This document shows positions 1 to 11,487 of a stretch of DNA of 64,000 nucleotides, piece by piece. The notes under the pieces were generated by a model. The model was not told the origin of the DNA and made no database searches. It saw only the letters and a program-made list of their open reading frames with translations. Made by a program: the position numbers and the translations under genes. This stretch comes from Cydia pomonella (Eukaryota; Arthropoda; Insecta; Lepidoptera; Tortricidae), in NCBI RefSeq assembly GCF_033807575.1, contig NC_084704.1, positions 35,131,968-35,195,967 of the forward strand. The letters are read 5' to 3'. Position 1 is the first letter of the stretch. Each line of letters starts with the position of its first letter.

Positions 1-600
1 GTTCAAGGCCGATTAACGTATTCGTTGTTTGTCATTGGAGCTCGCCTCACCTGTTCCGAGTCGGGACCTGGCGCTGAATTAATGATTAATAGCGAAAGGA
101 TTAATCAGGATCCGATGAGATTAACTTGAGCACTGTTAACAAGAATTACTAGATGGGTGTGGCTTTGTAGGAATTTGTAGCCGGTTTGGGGAAACGAGAA
201 CAGTTTATATGGTACTACGGTTCTTGATGTTGAGTTTCTAGATTTAAGTGGTTGTAAGTACACAGTAGAACTAGTAGCCACTGGGACGAAAAGGTTTTTG
301 AGTGACGACTAGGTAGGAACTTGAGTCTTTTGAGTATTGATTTAGATAAATCAACTCGTTTTTACGAGACTCAGCGCTTAAGAAACTTCTGAGTCTTTGA
401 AGTCCCATGTTGAGTCCTTTATTGAGTATTTTTTAAGTAAAACTCAAAAGTAGTGTAGCCTCGGAATAAAGACTTCATCAAAAATTTTATAGGCTTTGTA
501 ATTCGTTATTCTATGATTTGTGTTGTGTTGGTACCCATGAATTCTATATGAAGAGAATGCATTTGAATTATGTTTTTTAATATTGAGTTCTCTGAACAAA
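1..600. other. No gene seen; AT-rich DNA
   Basis: No recognisable coding or repeat unit was found. Between about 300 and 450 the words GAGTC, TTGAGT and ACTCA recur many times, as if an old short repeat had decayed there. Confidence 0.4.
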
Positions 601-602
601 AG

Positions 603-896
603 TCAAGTCTCTACAAACTCGGGGCTTTCACAAATGAACAGATGAAGTGCATTGCCAGACTTTAATATGGGAATACGCTCTTTTCTTGAAGGTTTCCGTT
701 CTGAAAATACCGCGAGCGACAGTTCTTTAACTGTGCCAGGCAGGAATTTTCTGGAGAAACGCACAGTAAAGTTGAGGTCTGCCACCCATCTAATGTTGTC
801 GCGTAGGGCGAGGAGCGATCTCGTCCACTTGATTATATTATACTTTAAATTGGTGATATAGTTGTATACTTTCTCATAATCTGGAGTGTACCGCAC
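603..896 (-). other. Unassigned 97-codon open frame, probably repeat-derived
   Basis: The minus strand is open for 97 codons from a GTG. The product is basic and rich in R, K and L, with a stretch reading ALRDNIRWVADLNFTVRFSRK. There is no signal peptide or known motif, and no splice context was identified. It has the character of a decayed retroelement frame, but I cannot assign it to a family. Confidence 0.25.
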
Positions 897-1195
897 AAAG
901 GCTAAACACGTTTGATATTTAAATAGGCTGCTTTAAATTTGTCATGCACGGTTTGTTACAAAAGACAAGATTATTTTAATACCTTTAATTATAAAAAATA
1001 TATGTAGAAAATTACTACCACGCTATTTTAGTGATTATTTTAATGAGAAAACTTAATTAAGAAGCCTGCTCAAGTAGCTGAAACTGAAGGTCAGATTTTT
1101 TAGAACGATATTAAACATACCATAAAATTAATAACTATCCAATAATTTATATATAAAAAAAAAAAATAGGTAGGTACACATTTTTTATGTAGCGA
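897..1195. other. No feature seen
   Basis: AT-rich sequence with a 13-base A run near 1154. Nothing is supported. Confidence 0.4.
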
Positions 1196-1196
1196 T

Positions 1197-1265
1197 TCTT
1201 CTAATTACCGGGGGCCATTGCGGATACACTTCGACCCATAGGATTACTACATGCGATGAAATCCC
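1197..1265 (-). repeat. LINE 3'-untranslated fragment shared with 19770-19835
   Basis: The block beginning CTAATTACCGGGGGCC and continuing through CGGATACACTTCGACC is nearly identical to the block just beyond the stop of the LINE C-terminal frame at 19855-20130. Both lie in the same orientation. It is therefore read as a severely 5'-truncated copy of that LINE family. Confidence 0.6.
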
Positions 1266-1635
1266 CTTAGTTAAAATAAACTTAGAACCTATATGTATTG
1301 CACAAGACCAAATCCGCATTCGCCATCATTAATCAAAACATCAAACGTCTAATAAACAGCATGGCTGCGAATTTACTCAAATTTAATAGTCCATCGATAT
1401 CAATACATCGGTGTTTGGAGCGCCTCAATGGGGGGTGACTTGCTCGGAGTTTGAGTTTTCATCGTGACTCGGCGTTCACGGTACGGCGCCCTTGTAGGCT
1501 GAGAGCTACGCAGTTTATTTATAGGTTAACGGGTAAGTGTAGCTAATTATTTTATTATCAGCATACCCCTGGGTACCGCCGGTTTTGGGTGCGGGAATGT
1601 TTTACACCATTTAGCCAAAAATCAGAAAAAAAAAC
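1266..1635. other. No gene seen; one arm of a short inverted repeat
   Basis: The word TTTTGGGTGCGGGAATG at 1583-1599 is the exact reverse complement of 1803-1819. No open frame or other unit was recognised. Confidence 0.45.
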
Positions 1636-2090
1636 TATTTCAATTCAATTCAATCAATTTATTTCAGAAATATCCATACTGTTGTTAGTAACATAACAAC
1701 AACTTTATTTTAATATTCGTAAGATTACTTGGAACTTAATATCTATTTTCACATCAGAATTTGTAACTATTTTACAATTAAAATATTTTAAATACATGAA
1801 ACCATTCCCGCACCCAAAATCCCAAGGTATGCCAATCAGTTTCCGCAATGTTGCAGTTGCAGCCATAAAAAAGCCAGGATTTTGTAGCGATGTGTTGTTT
1901 CTTGGATTTGAACAATTTAAATTTATACATTTAACAATGTGAAACAAAATCCTTCGTAAGTGACAATATGGCGGAATGCTTCTTGAGTTAAAAATACGAT
2001 CTGAATGTGCTCTCCTGCTAAAGACGAAAAATTGCATGGACACATCATGAATGGCATTCATTCATATAGTGGCCTCGCACTTTTGCAGCT
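1636..2090 (-). mobile_element. Probable LINE 3' end (minus strand) with TTGAA-type tail
   Basis: Read on the minus strand the segment ends in a simple tail of repeated TTGAA words (about 1640-1665), as many insect LINEs do. A 118-codon frame at 1705-2061 crosses it but carries no recognisable motif. The call rests on tail structure only. Confidence 0.35.
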
Positions 2091-2179
2091 GGGTTTTTTT
2101 ATCTTTTTTATATTAAAAACTGTCTTATATTAAACTGTATTATATTAAAAAATGTCTTTTTTTATATTAAAAACTGATC

Positions 2180-2640
2180 GGCGATTGGCTCTAGTCACAC
2201 CTGATGGAAAGTGAATACAGGGCCTAAGTTGGAGCTCCCCGGTTCAGTAAAAGCCTATTCACTCTTCCTTTAAAGAGACCGAGGTCATATTTATCAGGGA
2301 ATACAGATGGCGGGAGCGCATTCCATTCTTTAGCCGTCCGTACCAAAAAAGAGTAGGCAAACCGTTTAGTGCGAACAAATGGAATGTTTACCACGAACGG
2401 GTGCATTCGCTCCCCATGCCTGGATGTTCGATGATGGAAAGGGGAAGGTGGGATCAGATCGTGCAGTTCCTATGCGCACTCCCCGAAATGTATCCGATAG
2501 AACACCGATAGGCTAGCGACTCGACGGCGATGCTCAAGGCTCTGTAATTTTGACTTGATAGATGGGTCATCGCCAAAAAGTCTATGAGCCCGGCGTTCTA
2601 TCGAGTCCAGGGCTGCCAGCAGTCTTAAAACCTATCAAGC
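2180..2640 (-). pseudogene. C-terminal end of a non-LTR retrotransposon polymerase, broken
   Basis: The minus strand encodes the very end of a LINE reverse transcriptase: a basic HRRRVASLSVFYR-like segment, an HPF-V-P--RT-RF-SF motif, then RTAKEWNALPPSVFP and YDL--FK, ending at a stop near 2224. This layout is typical of Jockey/CR1-type polymerases. An in-frame TAG at 2470-2472 breaks it. Beyond the stop lie a CATCAGGTGTGA-type 3' UTR and repeats of TATTAAAAA. The clade is not certain. Confidence 0.7.
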
Positions 2641-3844
2641 CGATCCAGGCGCAAAGTAATCTTTCACTTTAGATATCAAGCAATATGTGTAAGGTTGAAT
2701 TATGGCTGTTAAACGGCAAATTTGACTGCTTGCTTCAAAGGCAGGAATTTAATTAAATGTTAGCTGCTTTTGTCTGTACTTGATAACGTAGTGAATCCAC
2801 CGTAGCCTCCCGGTCCACGCGCCCTTACGCTTCCTCGCCGCCCAGAATTAATCGCTACTTCGGACCGTGTGAAAGGGCTCTGACAATTACGTTTGTGCTC
2901 AAGGAAGCAGTACTTAATTTGAATTATTTCTTGTAAAGCTGTAGGCAAGTTACTTGCTAAGAGCAAAACGCACATTTAGGCGCGGGCTGATGAATGTTTG
3001 AGAAATGTTGAGCTTTGTAACAAGTCCTGGTTTATTGTTAGGCCGTCTGACGCATGTGACGTGGCGTAGGTAGGTCTTGTAGGTCTTATTCTAAAGCATG
3101 AGTGGCGTATTGTGGGTAGACTGCCAGATGAACAGACGTAGGTTTGCTGGGAGCGTATTGCATAGGGTATATCTCGCGCGATAATTATTATTACCTGATT
3201 TTATTAAGACGTTATCGTAAACGCCTGTCTAGAAAGCCCTTGATACTCTGTAATTTTAACATTTTTGTTTGTTAGAAAGGAACACAATTTAACGGAGGTT
3301 TGTTTAGTTTTAAAAATAAGGTACAAAGTGTACAGCCCCGATATTCAGCAGTAGACTACCATTCTGTTGAACGAGAACCAACTATGGAGTGTGGAATTAA
3401 GAGGAGTGGCATCTCTTATGGTAGAACTGTTGCAAAAGTGTCCAGCTGTCAGCTATAAATAATAGTTCCAAATCTCTCCAGAGTAGCGCTAGAGTAGCTA
3501 AGAACCTAGGCGTTATTGAAGGAGTGAATTGCGCTGTCTATGATTCGATTTTTTTGTTCAAGTACTCTAGGTATTGTAGCGCCACCTATTTAAAGTTTTT
3601 TTGATGACACTTTTTGGTACATGGAGATTTCGTTCCTTATCTCCACCTTTCGTAGAACCAACGTTTAAATTGGCCAATATCATAACGTCATATATAGTCG
3701 GTCTAAAAAGTTTGGCAGTAGAAAAAGGCGCGAATTTCAAATTTTCTATGGGACGATAACCTTCCGTGCCTACATTTTTAAAATTGCCGCTTTTCTCTAC
3801 TGATGGAAATGGCTTAACAGACTATACCTACAAAATTGATTACT
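2641..3844. other. No gene seen
   Basis: Unique-looking AT-rich DNA. It contains a GC-richer patch at 2795-2885 and short imperfect hairpins near 3620-3650. Neither exon-like nor repeat-like units could be supported. Confidence 0.4.
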
Positions 3845-4002
3845 GGCCTAATTTGAATAATGCTTATAAGATGTCACAGAGATCTGATACCGATCTGTCA
3901 GTGTCAAAAGTGACGTTTCTTCAACAAAAAACGTCACTTTTGACACTGACAAACCGGTATCGTATCGCTGTGACATCTTAAAAGCATTTTTCTAATTAGG
4001 CC
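3845..4002. repeat. 158-bp near-perfect palindrome (foldback element)
   Basis: The outer ends are GGCCTAATTT and AAATTAGGCC-like. The arms carry AAGATGTCACAG and its complement, and near the centre TGACACTGACA faces its complement across an 8-10 base loop. The open frame that crosses it reflects the palindrome. It looks like a foldback MITE, but no target duplication is evident. Confidence 0.7.
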
Positions 4003-4047
4003 GTATGTCTTACTTTTTGACTTGGCTTAAACATTACTAGATAACAA

Positions 4048-4303
4048 AAAATAAAACTGACTTCAAAAATTACCAAAAGCGCCATACATGTACCTATAAC
4101 ATTTGAAGAGTTCCCCCGATTTCTCCAAGATCCCATCATCAGACCCCAACTTGGTGCCAACGGACCCATCTCGGGGTTATACCCTAGCGATTAAAAAAAA
4201 ATTTTTGAAAATCGGTTCACGATTGTCGGAGATATTGAGTAACATACATACAAAAAAAAAACAGTCGAATTGAGAACCTCCTCCTTTTTTGAAGTCGGTT
4301 AAC
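4048..4303. mobile_element. Short inverted-terminal-repeat element, about 255 bp
   Basis: The left end AACTGACTTCAAAAA and the right end TTTTTTGAAGTCGGTT are inverted repeats with one mismatch. The interior is non-coding and ends with a GAACCTCCTCC block. This end structure is common in lepidopteran DNA. The transposase family is unknown. Confidence 0.55.
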
Positions 4304-4394
4304 AAAGCAAGGCTACATTTGTTATTTGCATTCAATATATACGTCGGTATGATTTTTAAAAATAATTACATATTTAGAATATTATAACTAGCGT

Positions 4395-4682
4395 GCTATA
4401 ACGGACGATAAATAAATAATAAATAAATATTATAGGACATTAAATATTACACAAATTGACTAAGTCCCACAGTAAGCTCAATAAGGCTTGTATTGAGGGT
4501 ACTTAGACAACGATATATATAATATATAAATATTTATAGATACTTAAATACATAGAAAACACCCATGACACAGGAACAAATATCCATGCTCATCACACGA
4601 ATAAATGCCCTTACCAGGATTTGAACCCGGGACCATCAGCTTCGTAGGCAGGGTCACTACCCACTAGGCCAAACCGGTCGTC
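4395..4682 (-). mobile_element. SINE-A copy, full length
   Basis: Read on the minus strand this is a tRNA-derived SINE. The head has an A-box region TGGCCTAGTGGGTAGTGACC and a B box GGTTCAAATCC. The body contains CATGGGTGTTTTCTATG, then a TATATATTATATATATCG stretch, and the element ends in an (AAATA)n tail at its low-coordinate end. It is highly similar to the copies at 5541, 24989, 49455 and 51784. Confidence 0.85.
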
Positions 4683-5296
4683 CAACGATGTTAACATATT
4701 TTCCGTGTTTAACGCACATATTTCACTATCAAATATAAATAAACCATATTAAAAGCTAATGATAGCTCTGCTTATAGACGTATACTTTATTAACACTATT
4801 AAAAATTACAATAAAAAATAATAGCTCAGGTGGAGTTCAATACAGATATATACAAGTTTTCCAGCCAATTTAGATAATGACATAATTTGGGTCAAAGTAT
4901 CAGTTTTAATGGTGACCTCCGATATTGTCCATTAGGATAATTAAGACACGGCCGGGTTGGCTCGTTGAAGTATTATGTTAAAGTAACTTAATCATAATTT
5001 AAGTCTAAAGTCAGAAAGTAGCATGAGCTAAAAATCTGAATAAGTATTTGTCACATAATTTAGATTGAGGTACTAATACTTTTTTGAAAAAAAAAAAAAA
5101 CTTTTTACCTAAAGTAAAATTTGTTAACCGCAAATTGTGTTTGCGTGTATGTGTGTGTTGTTTAGTGCTTGTTAGTAGGTATTTGTTTACAGCAAAAGTC
5201 AACCAAAGGCCTACTTATAGGTGGTATAGGTACATAACTCAACTTAAGGACGCACGACTATGCCATAGAGTTCTGAGTAAAAGTTCAGAAAAAATA
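4683..5296. other. No gene seen
   Basis: AT-rich DNA with a long A run near 5085-5100. Two short open frames here lack any recognisable motif. Confidence 0.4.
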
Positions 5297-5540
5297 ACAA
5301 ATTATTTATTTATTTAAACTTTATTGCACAAAATATATACAGCAATGTATAAATGGCGGACTTGATACCAAATGGCATTTTCTACCAGTCATCCATAGGG
5401 CCAAACAGAGACACTTATAATTGATGCAGAGAGAGATATTGGTGAAATATGTTACAGTTGGGGAAGTAAGTCAAACAATCTCGTCTATAAAGTTTAAGTC
5501 ACCATAGGAACTTAACTCAAGTACAGTATTTGTATAAAAA
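5297..5540 (-). mobile_element. LINE 3' end (TTGTGCAATAAAGTTTAAATAAA type)
   Basis: On the minus strand the segment ends GTGCAATAAAGTTTAAA followed by TAAA repeats. The matching 3' end recurs at 26263-26400, including the CCGCCATTTATAC-like block. This indicates one LINE family with two truncated copies. Confidence 0.55.
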
Positions 5541-5795
5541 AAAAAATAGGACATTATAACACAAATTGACTAAGTCCCACAGTAAGCTCAATAAGGCTTG
5601 TGTTGAGGGTACTTAGACAACGATATATATAATATATACATATTTATAAATACTTAAATACATAGAAAACAGCCATGACTCAGGAACAAATATCCATGCT
5701 CATCACACGAATAAATACCCTTACCAGGATTTGAACCCGGAACCATCAGCTTCGTAGGCAGGGTCACTACCCACTAGGCCAAACCGGTCGTCAAA
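5541..5795 (-). mobile_element. SINE-A copy
   Basis: Same A box, B box and body as the 4395-4682 copy, with few differences. The tail is an A run on the plus strand abutting the preceding LINE end. Confidence 0.85.
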
Positions 5796-6337
5796 ACCTT
5801 TATGGAAGTTGGTTAAACTATAACGATGTCATACGAATAAATAAAATATAACCGATGTAAAACGATAGACGCATACATTTTTTTTTTAATTAAAAAAATC
5901 AGCTTAATGTACGGTACGGACGGTACGGAGCACGCGTTAAGCCGGCCACTGACTAACAGTCCGACGGACGATATTGGCATGTAACTTGTTTGGTACTGTC
6001 AATTTTTTGTTCTAACTGACAGGCCGATATCGTCACGGCTTTACATCATTATCTACCAATCCAATGCACATTATACCGCTATTTATCGTAGTTTTTTTTT
6101 GCTTTAACGTAGATAAAAACGGTGTAAGCGAGTTAAGACAAAATCCAAGCAAAGTCTATGCTCCAGCTTAATACTAGACGGTATAATTAGGTGTTTTATA
6201 GGGAAAGCTCGGAACAATAGGGGCTTTCAGTGGAAGTAGGCGGACTGGCGCAGGCTCTTGGGCTTTTTATACGGAGGCTGCTGGTACATTCAACGACGAG
6301 GTAAAATGTGATTGAAGTTTATAAATCGATAATTAGA
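5796..6337. other. No gene seen
   Basis: Contains a GC-richer patch at 5905-6040 with GGACGGTACGG repeats. No supported feature. Confidence 0.4.
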
Positions 6338-6667
6338 ATATAATAGAATAGAATAGAATAGAATAGAATAGAATTTGTTTTATTCATAAACACACAAACA
6401 GTAATAGACAAACATAAAAGAGAACATAGTGAGAGTAAAGTGTCACGAAATGGCCTCATCTCAGCATGTTGCTGGCGACTTCCAGCGCTGATCTTCCGAT
6501 GAGACCATCGAGTGCGAAATAATCACGGAAGGTAACAGAAAAAAGGAAAGAAACATAAAATAAACATGACGAACATACTTAACACTAAGTTTAAATAAAA
6601 TTGCACGGACGAAACGAACGTACATCAGTCTGTACCGGTCCGGTCGGATCGTATCATGGCGCGGCAT
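6338..6667 (-). mobile_element. Probable LINE 3' end with (TTCTA)n tail
   Basis: On the minus strand a 3' region ends in AATAAAACAAA followed by repeated TTCTA, visible on the plus strand as TAGAA repeats at 6338-6375. The short 68-codon frame within it has no recognisable domain. Confidence 0.45.
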
Positions 6668-6814
6668 TAAGCGTGCATAACTAGCGCCAGGTCAGCGGTA
6701 GCTACATAAATTAAATCCAATGACAGATTTGACAAACATAATAATAAGATGAAACTCATAATCTCAATCCGTTTAATTAGTATTTATTAAAATAACTGTA
6801 ATGTACATTTAAAA

Positions 6815-7417
6815 AAACCGGCCAAGAGCATGTCGGGCCACGCTCAGGGTAGGGTTCCGTAGTTACTCTTCCGTCACAATAAGCTAAACTGGAGCTTAAA
6901 GTGTAGTAAATGGACCCTTTCACCCGAGTTAAACAAATAGGCAAATTTGCATAATCAGTACCTAATTAAAGTAAGTCTTTTTACTATGAAGGGAAAACTT
7001 TTTGCGATAACTCAAAAACAGCTAAACTAATCATGTCCGCTATAGTTTTCATTTAATGTCTTTCTTAAGCTCTACTTTCACAATTTTTTTCATATTTTTT
7101 GGACCTATGGTTCAAAAGTTAGAGGGGGGGGGACACATTTTTTTTTTTCTTTCGGAGCGATTATCTCCGAATACATTCACTTTATCAAAAAATGTTTCTT
7201 GAAAACCCCTATTAGTTTTGAAAGACCTTTCCAACGATACCCCACACTCTAGAATTGAAGCGAAAAAAAAATTCACCCCCACTTTACGTGTAGGGGAGGT
7301 ACCCTAAAAAAAATTAAATTTTTAGATTTTATTGCACGACTTTGTCGGCTTTATTGATTTATATATCCATGCCAAATTTCAGCTTTCTAGCACTAACGAC
7401 CACGGAGCAAAGCCTCG

Positions 7418-7480
<63 letters not shown>

Positions 7481-7537
7481 GGACATGGCGAAACTATAAG
7501 GGTTCCGTTTTATGCCATTTGGCTACGGAACCCTAAA
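6815..7537 (+). mobile_element. Family F element with GACA microsatellite
   Basis: It starts at AACCGGCCAAGAGCATG, soon followed by GGGTTCCGTAG, and ends GGAACCCTAAAAA. Inside are a G run (8 G near 7124), a CACCCCCACTTTACGTG block, and a GACA microsatellite at 7418-7480 of nearly 16 units. Other copies lie at 8968-9240, 39976-40622 and 41417-42012. It is non-coding; the DRQT-rich frame is only the microsatellite. The class is unknown. Confidence 0.75.
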
Positions 7538-7986
7538 AAGGCTAAGCTTTTTTTGTAAGCATATTATATTATGTATAGTTTATTAAGTAAATATTATTTA
7601 CTGCAATTAAAACTGCACGAGGCCATGCGCTGGGCGAGGAATAGAAGCCTATGCTGGAATCTGGTCTTCAACAAAAGGACATGATGTCACCTGCAAGTCT
7701 TCATCCTTTAAGTACTTAAATAAAAAAAGCATTGAGCGAATATCAAACGAAACGGCCACTGCACGTCACCCATAAAGACAGAAAGTACTTCATTAACACA
7801 AAATTATCCCCCACAAATTACATCGTTGCTTAACTTTGCCAGGCGTAATCTACCCAGCACCTCATCACCGTTATGGACTGGCGTGCTATTGCAACCACTT
7901 AGAAACACCAGCGAGTCAAGGACTCAATATAAATGGTATGTACAAAAACTTAAGTAGATAATCTACTTGACAAATATTGATGCTTA
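7538..7986. other. No gene seen
   Basis: No repeat ends or exon-like frames were recognised. Confidence 0.4.
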
Positions 7987-7987
7987 T

Positions 7988-8258
7988 GGCCCGATTCGAA
8001 GAATGATTAAGACACGTTTAAGATCTTGGAAAAATCTTTAAAAGATCGATAACTAAACGACATGTCAAAATTGACGTTTATTTCGATTCCGCTGTGATCC
8101 CAATAAGATCTATCTACGATATTTCTAACGTCAAAGTGATATTGGTTGCCTGAAACGAGCTGCTTCTGTCAATTATACGACATCCAACCGATATCTAAAT
8201 GAGAACTTATCTAAGCCTGAACTTATCGTTATCGTATTTCATTCTTCGAATCGGGCCG
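7988..8258. mobile_element. Inverted-repeat MITE, family GGCCCGATTCGAAG, copy 1
   Basis: The ends GGCCCGATTCGAAGAATG and CATTCTTCGAATCGGGCC are perfect inverted repeats. The body contains AAAGATCGATAAC and GACGTTAGAAATATC-like blocks. Related copies lie at 34589-34820 and 51474-51712. Non-coding. Confidence 0.8.
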
Positions 8259-8554
8259 AAACTACTTCACAAATATTAATGCTTAGGGCCTGTTTCACAA
8301 TGTCCAAGTAAAGTTCTGAATAAGCTACTTGCCACTTACCTGACGAATAAAGTCATCGTTAGCGTTTCACCTTTAAAACTTAAGGTAGTTTTATCAGACA
8401 GTTTATTTTATTGGTATTAGCTATCCAATACTTGTACATTGTGAATCAAGCATTACATAACAATTAAATAAGCTAGATGACAAGTTTTTTTTGAATGCCA
8501 TTAGTCGATCCGATTTGTTACAAGCTTTCATTTAACTTGCAATATATGTTTGTA
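8259..8554. other. No gene seen
   Basis: AT-rich DNA without a recognised unit. Confidence 0.4.
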
Positions 8555-8720
8555 CCGGTCAAATCTTGCAAGTTAAATTTGATCCGCTTCCCGGTTTCCG
8601 ATGAAGCTGAAGATTTGCAAATTGAGTGACGATGTAATATTATGGTATTATCGAGCTGATCTGATGATGGAGACAGGAGATCGCCATAAGAACTCTGTGA
8701 TAGAACAATGTATTTCGATG
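8555..8720 (-). repeat. Family G repeat, minus orientation
   Basis: The reverse complement of this segment matches 23232-23405 and 60240-60402. Shared blocks are ATCACAGAGTTC, CATCAGATCAGCTC, CCCGACTTAT-like and GTCAAATTTAACTTGCAAG. No coding capacity was seen. Confidence 0.7.
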
Positions 8721-8967
8721 ATATTTTCATTGTTGTTCGATAAAATGCAAGGAATCAAATTATTAGGTACCATTATCTTTTCATTTGGAGAGTTAAAAAA
8801 ATACTTAAATTTTGAAAGTGAGTTCTTGTATTTTTTTATAACTCCCATTTTTTACAGTAGTAAATTGCTTATTTTCTATGTACAGTCGAGTTCATAAATA
8901 GGTATCCACTTTTTCAACTTACTGCAATGGATTAAGGTGAAGAAATGTACAATTTGTAAGAAAAAAA
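8721..8967. other. No gene; possible single Tc1/mariner-like end
   Basis: TACAGTCGAGTTCATAAA at 8881 resembles one end of a TA-CAGT type MITE, but no matching second end was found before the next element. Confidence 0.3.
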
Positions 8968-9240
8968 AATGTGTCCCCCCCTCTAACTTTTGAACCATAG
9001 GTCCAAAAAATATGAAAAAAATTAAATTAAAACTATAGCGGATATGATCAGTTTAGCTGTTTTTGAGTTATCGCAAAAAGTTTCCCCTTCATAGTAAAAA
9101 GACGTACATACACCCACAGTTCATCCCTTGGTTAACAATCTACCATACTTTAAGCTCCAGTTTAGCTTATTGTGACGGAAGAGTAACTACGGAACCCTAC
9201 TCTGAGCATGGCCCGACATGCTCTTGGCCGGTTTTTTTAA
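8968..9240 (-). mobile_element. Family F element, partial
   Basis: It contains the C run, TCTAACTTTTGAACCATAG, and the outer end CTCTTGGCCGGTTTTTT of family F on the minus strand. The microsatellite half is missing. Confidence 0.75.
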
Positions 9241-9904
9241 TTTTAAAACGTAATAACCATGATACTAAACGATGATAATTCATTAATTTGTATCTACTCG
9301 TATATAATATACATAGATAGTTATTATAATAATATGTTACGTGGGTGATGTTAATATGAACTGAGTCTAAAGTGAGTCCTCACATGACGTAATTTATCGT
9401 GTCGTCACCGTGGTAATATAGCTGTAATGATCCGATCCCCGTGAAAGGATTACTGACGTAATAACGCTGGAGACGACGCCGAGACAATAGTGGTGATTAC
9501 TTCTAACAAATGCTTTAAAAGGAGACAAGTTTGTAAAACGACTGTCAATCTGTAAACGGCATATTGTTGTTGAAGATGGCGAAAAGTCAGCGAGACCTCA
9601 GTTTCATGTCAGGAAGTTGTTTGCTGATTTGAGCGAGGTGTATGAACAGGTCATACGGAATGGCTTTTAAAGTAAAAATTATTTTATAATTGTGAAGAAG
9701 AAATTGTAGAATGTGTAAAATAACTATTGAGTGCAATTTCAAGATTTGTGTCGTAGGAAAAGTTATTCAATCAAACATGGGTATATATTTACATAAGTAG
9801 CTAGCTTTTTTTAGTTTAGTTGGCTAAGTTTTTTTTATATATTTTGTTTAGTTTGGGCCTTTGTTTAATTTAACACCAAAACACCATTTAGTGCGCGCAC
9901 TAAG
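9241..9904. other. No gene seen
   Basis: No recognised exon or repeat. Confidence 0.4.
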
Positions 9905-9906
9905 GG

Positions 9907-10027
9907 TCAGTTGCACGTCCCAGTGTTAGCAAAGTCAACTAACTCAATGTTATACAGGGCTAAACTGTTCTGTGTAAATAGTTAACTCCAAGTTAGTTGA
10001 CTAACTTTGGAACGTGCAAGTGGCTTT
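9907..10027. repeat. Short inverted-repeat element
   Basis: CAGTTGCACGTCCC and AGTCAACTAACT on the left face AGTTAGTTGACTAAC and GGAACGTGCAAGTGG on the right. The span is about 120 bp and non-coding, consistent with a MITE. Confidence 0.55.
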
Positions 10028-10117
10028 AAGTAGGTTAAAATATTTGGGATTGTTGAATATTTAAGTTATTAGTCATAATACATTGGACCCGAGATATCGC
10101 TAATGAAATTCCATTAA

Positions 10118-10335
10118 CAAATAAATAAATATTAAACACAAATTCTTACACAAATTGACTAAGTCCCTTGGTAAGCCAAGAAGGCTTGTGTTGTGGGTAC
10201 TCAGACAACGTTATATATAATATACAAATACTTAAATATCTGTGTTCATCACTCAAATAAATGCCTGGGATTCGAACCCAGGACGATCGGCTTCATGGGT
10301 AGGATCACTAAGCACTAGGCAAGACCGGTCATCGT
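10118..10335 (-). mobile_element. SINE-A copy, old and diverged
   Basis: Recognisable SINE-A blocks (ACACAAATTGACTAAGTCCC, AACAATGTTATATATAATAT-like, GATTCGAACCCAGG, CACTAGGCAAGACCGGTC) with many substitutions and deletions relative to the other copies. Confidence 0.7.
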
Positions 10336-10657
10336 CAATTGTTAACAAAAACAATGAACACTGCGACTATATATATGATTGATGATGATGATGATGATGA
10401 TGAAATACCAGTCTCTATTATTCACTCCCTCTCTGCCTGCAAGATGTTTTGGGCCATTTCTGCCAGCGATGACGCGTTAATGGGACAAAGGTCGCATGGA
10501 TCGTCATCTACACAACCAGCGCGTATTGTTTGAGTTTAATGTCTTTTACACGTCTTAAGTGGCCGTTAAGGTTTTTTGAAACATCGTAAGTGTCACCAGT
10601 GAGAGTTTATTTAAATCAACAACAACATTGTTAGCTTTATTTGAGAGCGCACTTAGA
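10336..10657. other. No gene; (GAT)n microsatellite
   Basis: A short GAT repeat lies at about 10378-10403. No other supported unit. Confidence 0.45.
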
Positions 10658-10832
10658 TAGAAGTACTAGTGCTCGACGCTGCACTAGTCACCGACATGGG
10701 CACTTTATTTCATAGAAATATAGGTTAAATTTGAACAACGAAGATTTTTCTGTATTAGAACTTAATCCTTGTCACTTTGACATAAAGTGCCCATGTCGAG
10801 TACTAGTGCAGCGTCGAGCACTAGTACTTCTA
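10658..10832. mobile_element. Foldback MITE with 50-bp arms
   Basis: The left arm 10658-10708 (TAGAAGTACTAGTGCTCGAC...) and the right arm 10783-10832 are inverted copies with only a few differences, separated by about 75 bases. TA at both ends is compatible with TA target duplication. Non-coding. Confidence 0.7.
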
Positions 10833-11278
10833 CCTTATTCGTCAATAAACTGTCCTCAGTTTGGCGAAAATATGTATACCTACCACTTAAGTTTTCTCAT
10901 GAAAAAAAAAAATTCGTAGCCAAGCTTATTGTGTTCTCAGTTCAATTGTGTGTATAATAAATAGATCACCGAATAATTTGTAAGCATGTATGTATATATT
11001 TCGTACATAGAACGGGATAACAATATCAATTCGAACTCACATTTTGACATAAAATTCGCCCGTGAGTTTCGCTCGGGCCAGTGCATGTACGAACATGTAG
11101 GTACGAGCAAAAAATAACAAAGTCCTCCTGGTTGCACTAAACGACTTGTTAATGTAAATTGTATTTAGTTTCGTCAAATCGTAAAATATAGCTTTTACGA
11201 ACACTTGCTTTTGCTTTAATGTATGGAAATTGATTTATACTCAAATTAATAATCAAAAAAATCGAAAAAAGTCACACA
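10833..11278. other. No gene seen
   Basis: No recognised exon or repeat. Confidence 0.4.
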
Positions 11279-11279
11279 A

Positions 11280-11487
11280 AAGTCAAAGGGCATAGATACC
11301 CTACTCATAGTGTTGTGTTCCTGCCGGTGAGTAAGGTTGCCAGAGCTCAACGAGGGGGGGCGGGTTTAAGGTCGGCAACGCGCATGTAACTCGTCTGGAG
11401 TTGCAGGCGTACATAGGCTACGGAGACTGCTTACCATCAGGCGGGCCGTATGCTTGTTTGCCACCGACGTAGTATATAAAAAAAATA
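11280..11487 (+). mobile_element. Family D repeat (LINE-type 3' end)
   Basis: It contains CCTACTCATAGTGTTGTG, CCGGTGAGTAAGG, GAGCTCAACGAGG, CTGGAGTTGCAGGCGTAC and CCATCAGGCGGGCCGTATG, ending GTATATAAAAAAAA. Copies recur at 19045, 31589 (-) and 59720. The tail and the lack of inverted ends suggest a LINE or SINE 3' end. Confidence 0.65.

Noticed and set aside
3766..3981. 71-codon open frame
   Set aside because: It runs through both arms of the 158-bp palindrome; the openness comes from the palindrome.
7342..7536. Open frame with TDRQ repeats
   Set aside because: It is only the GACA microsatellite of family F read in frame.
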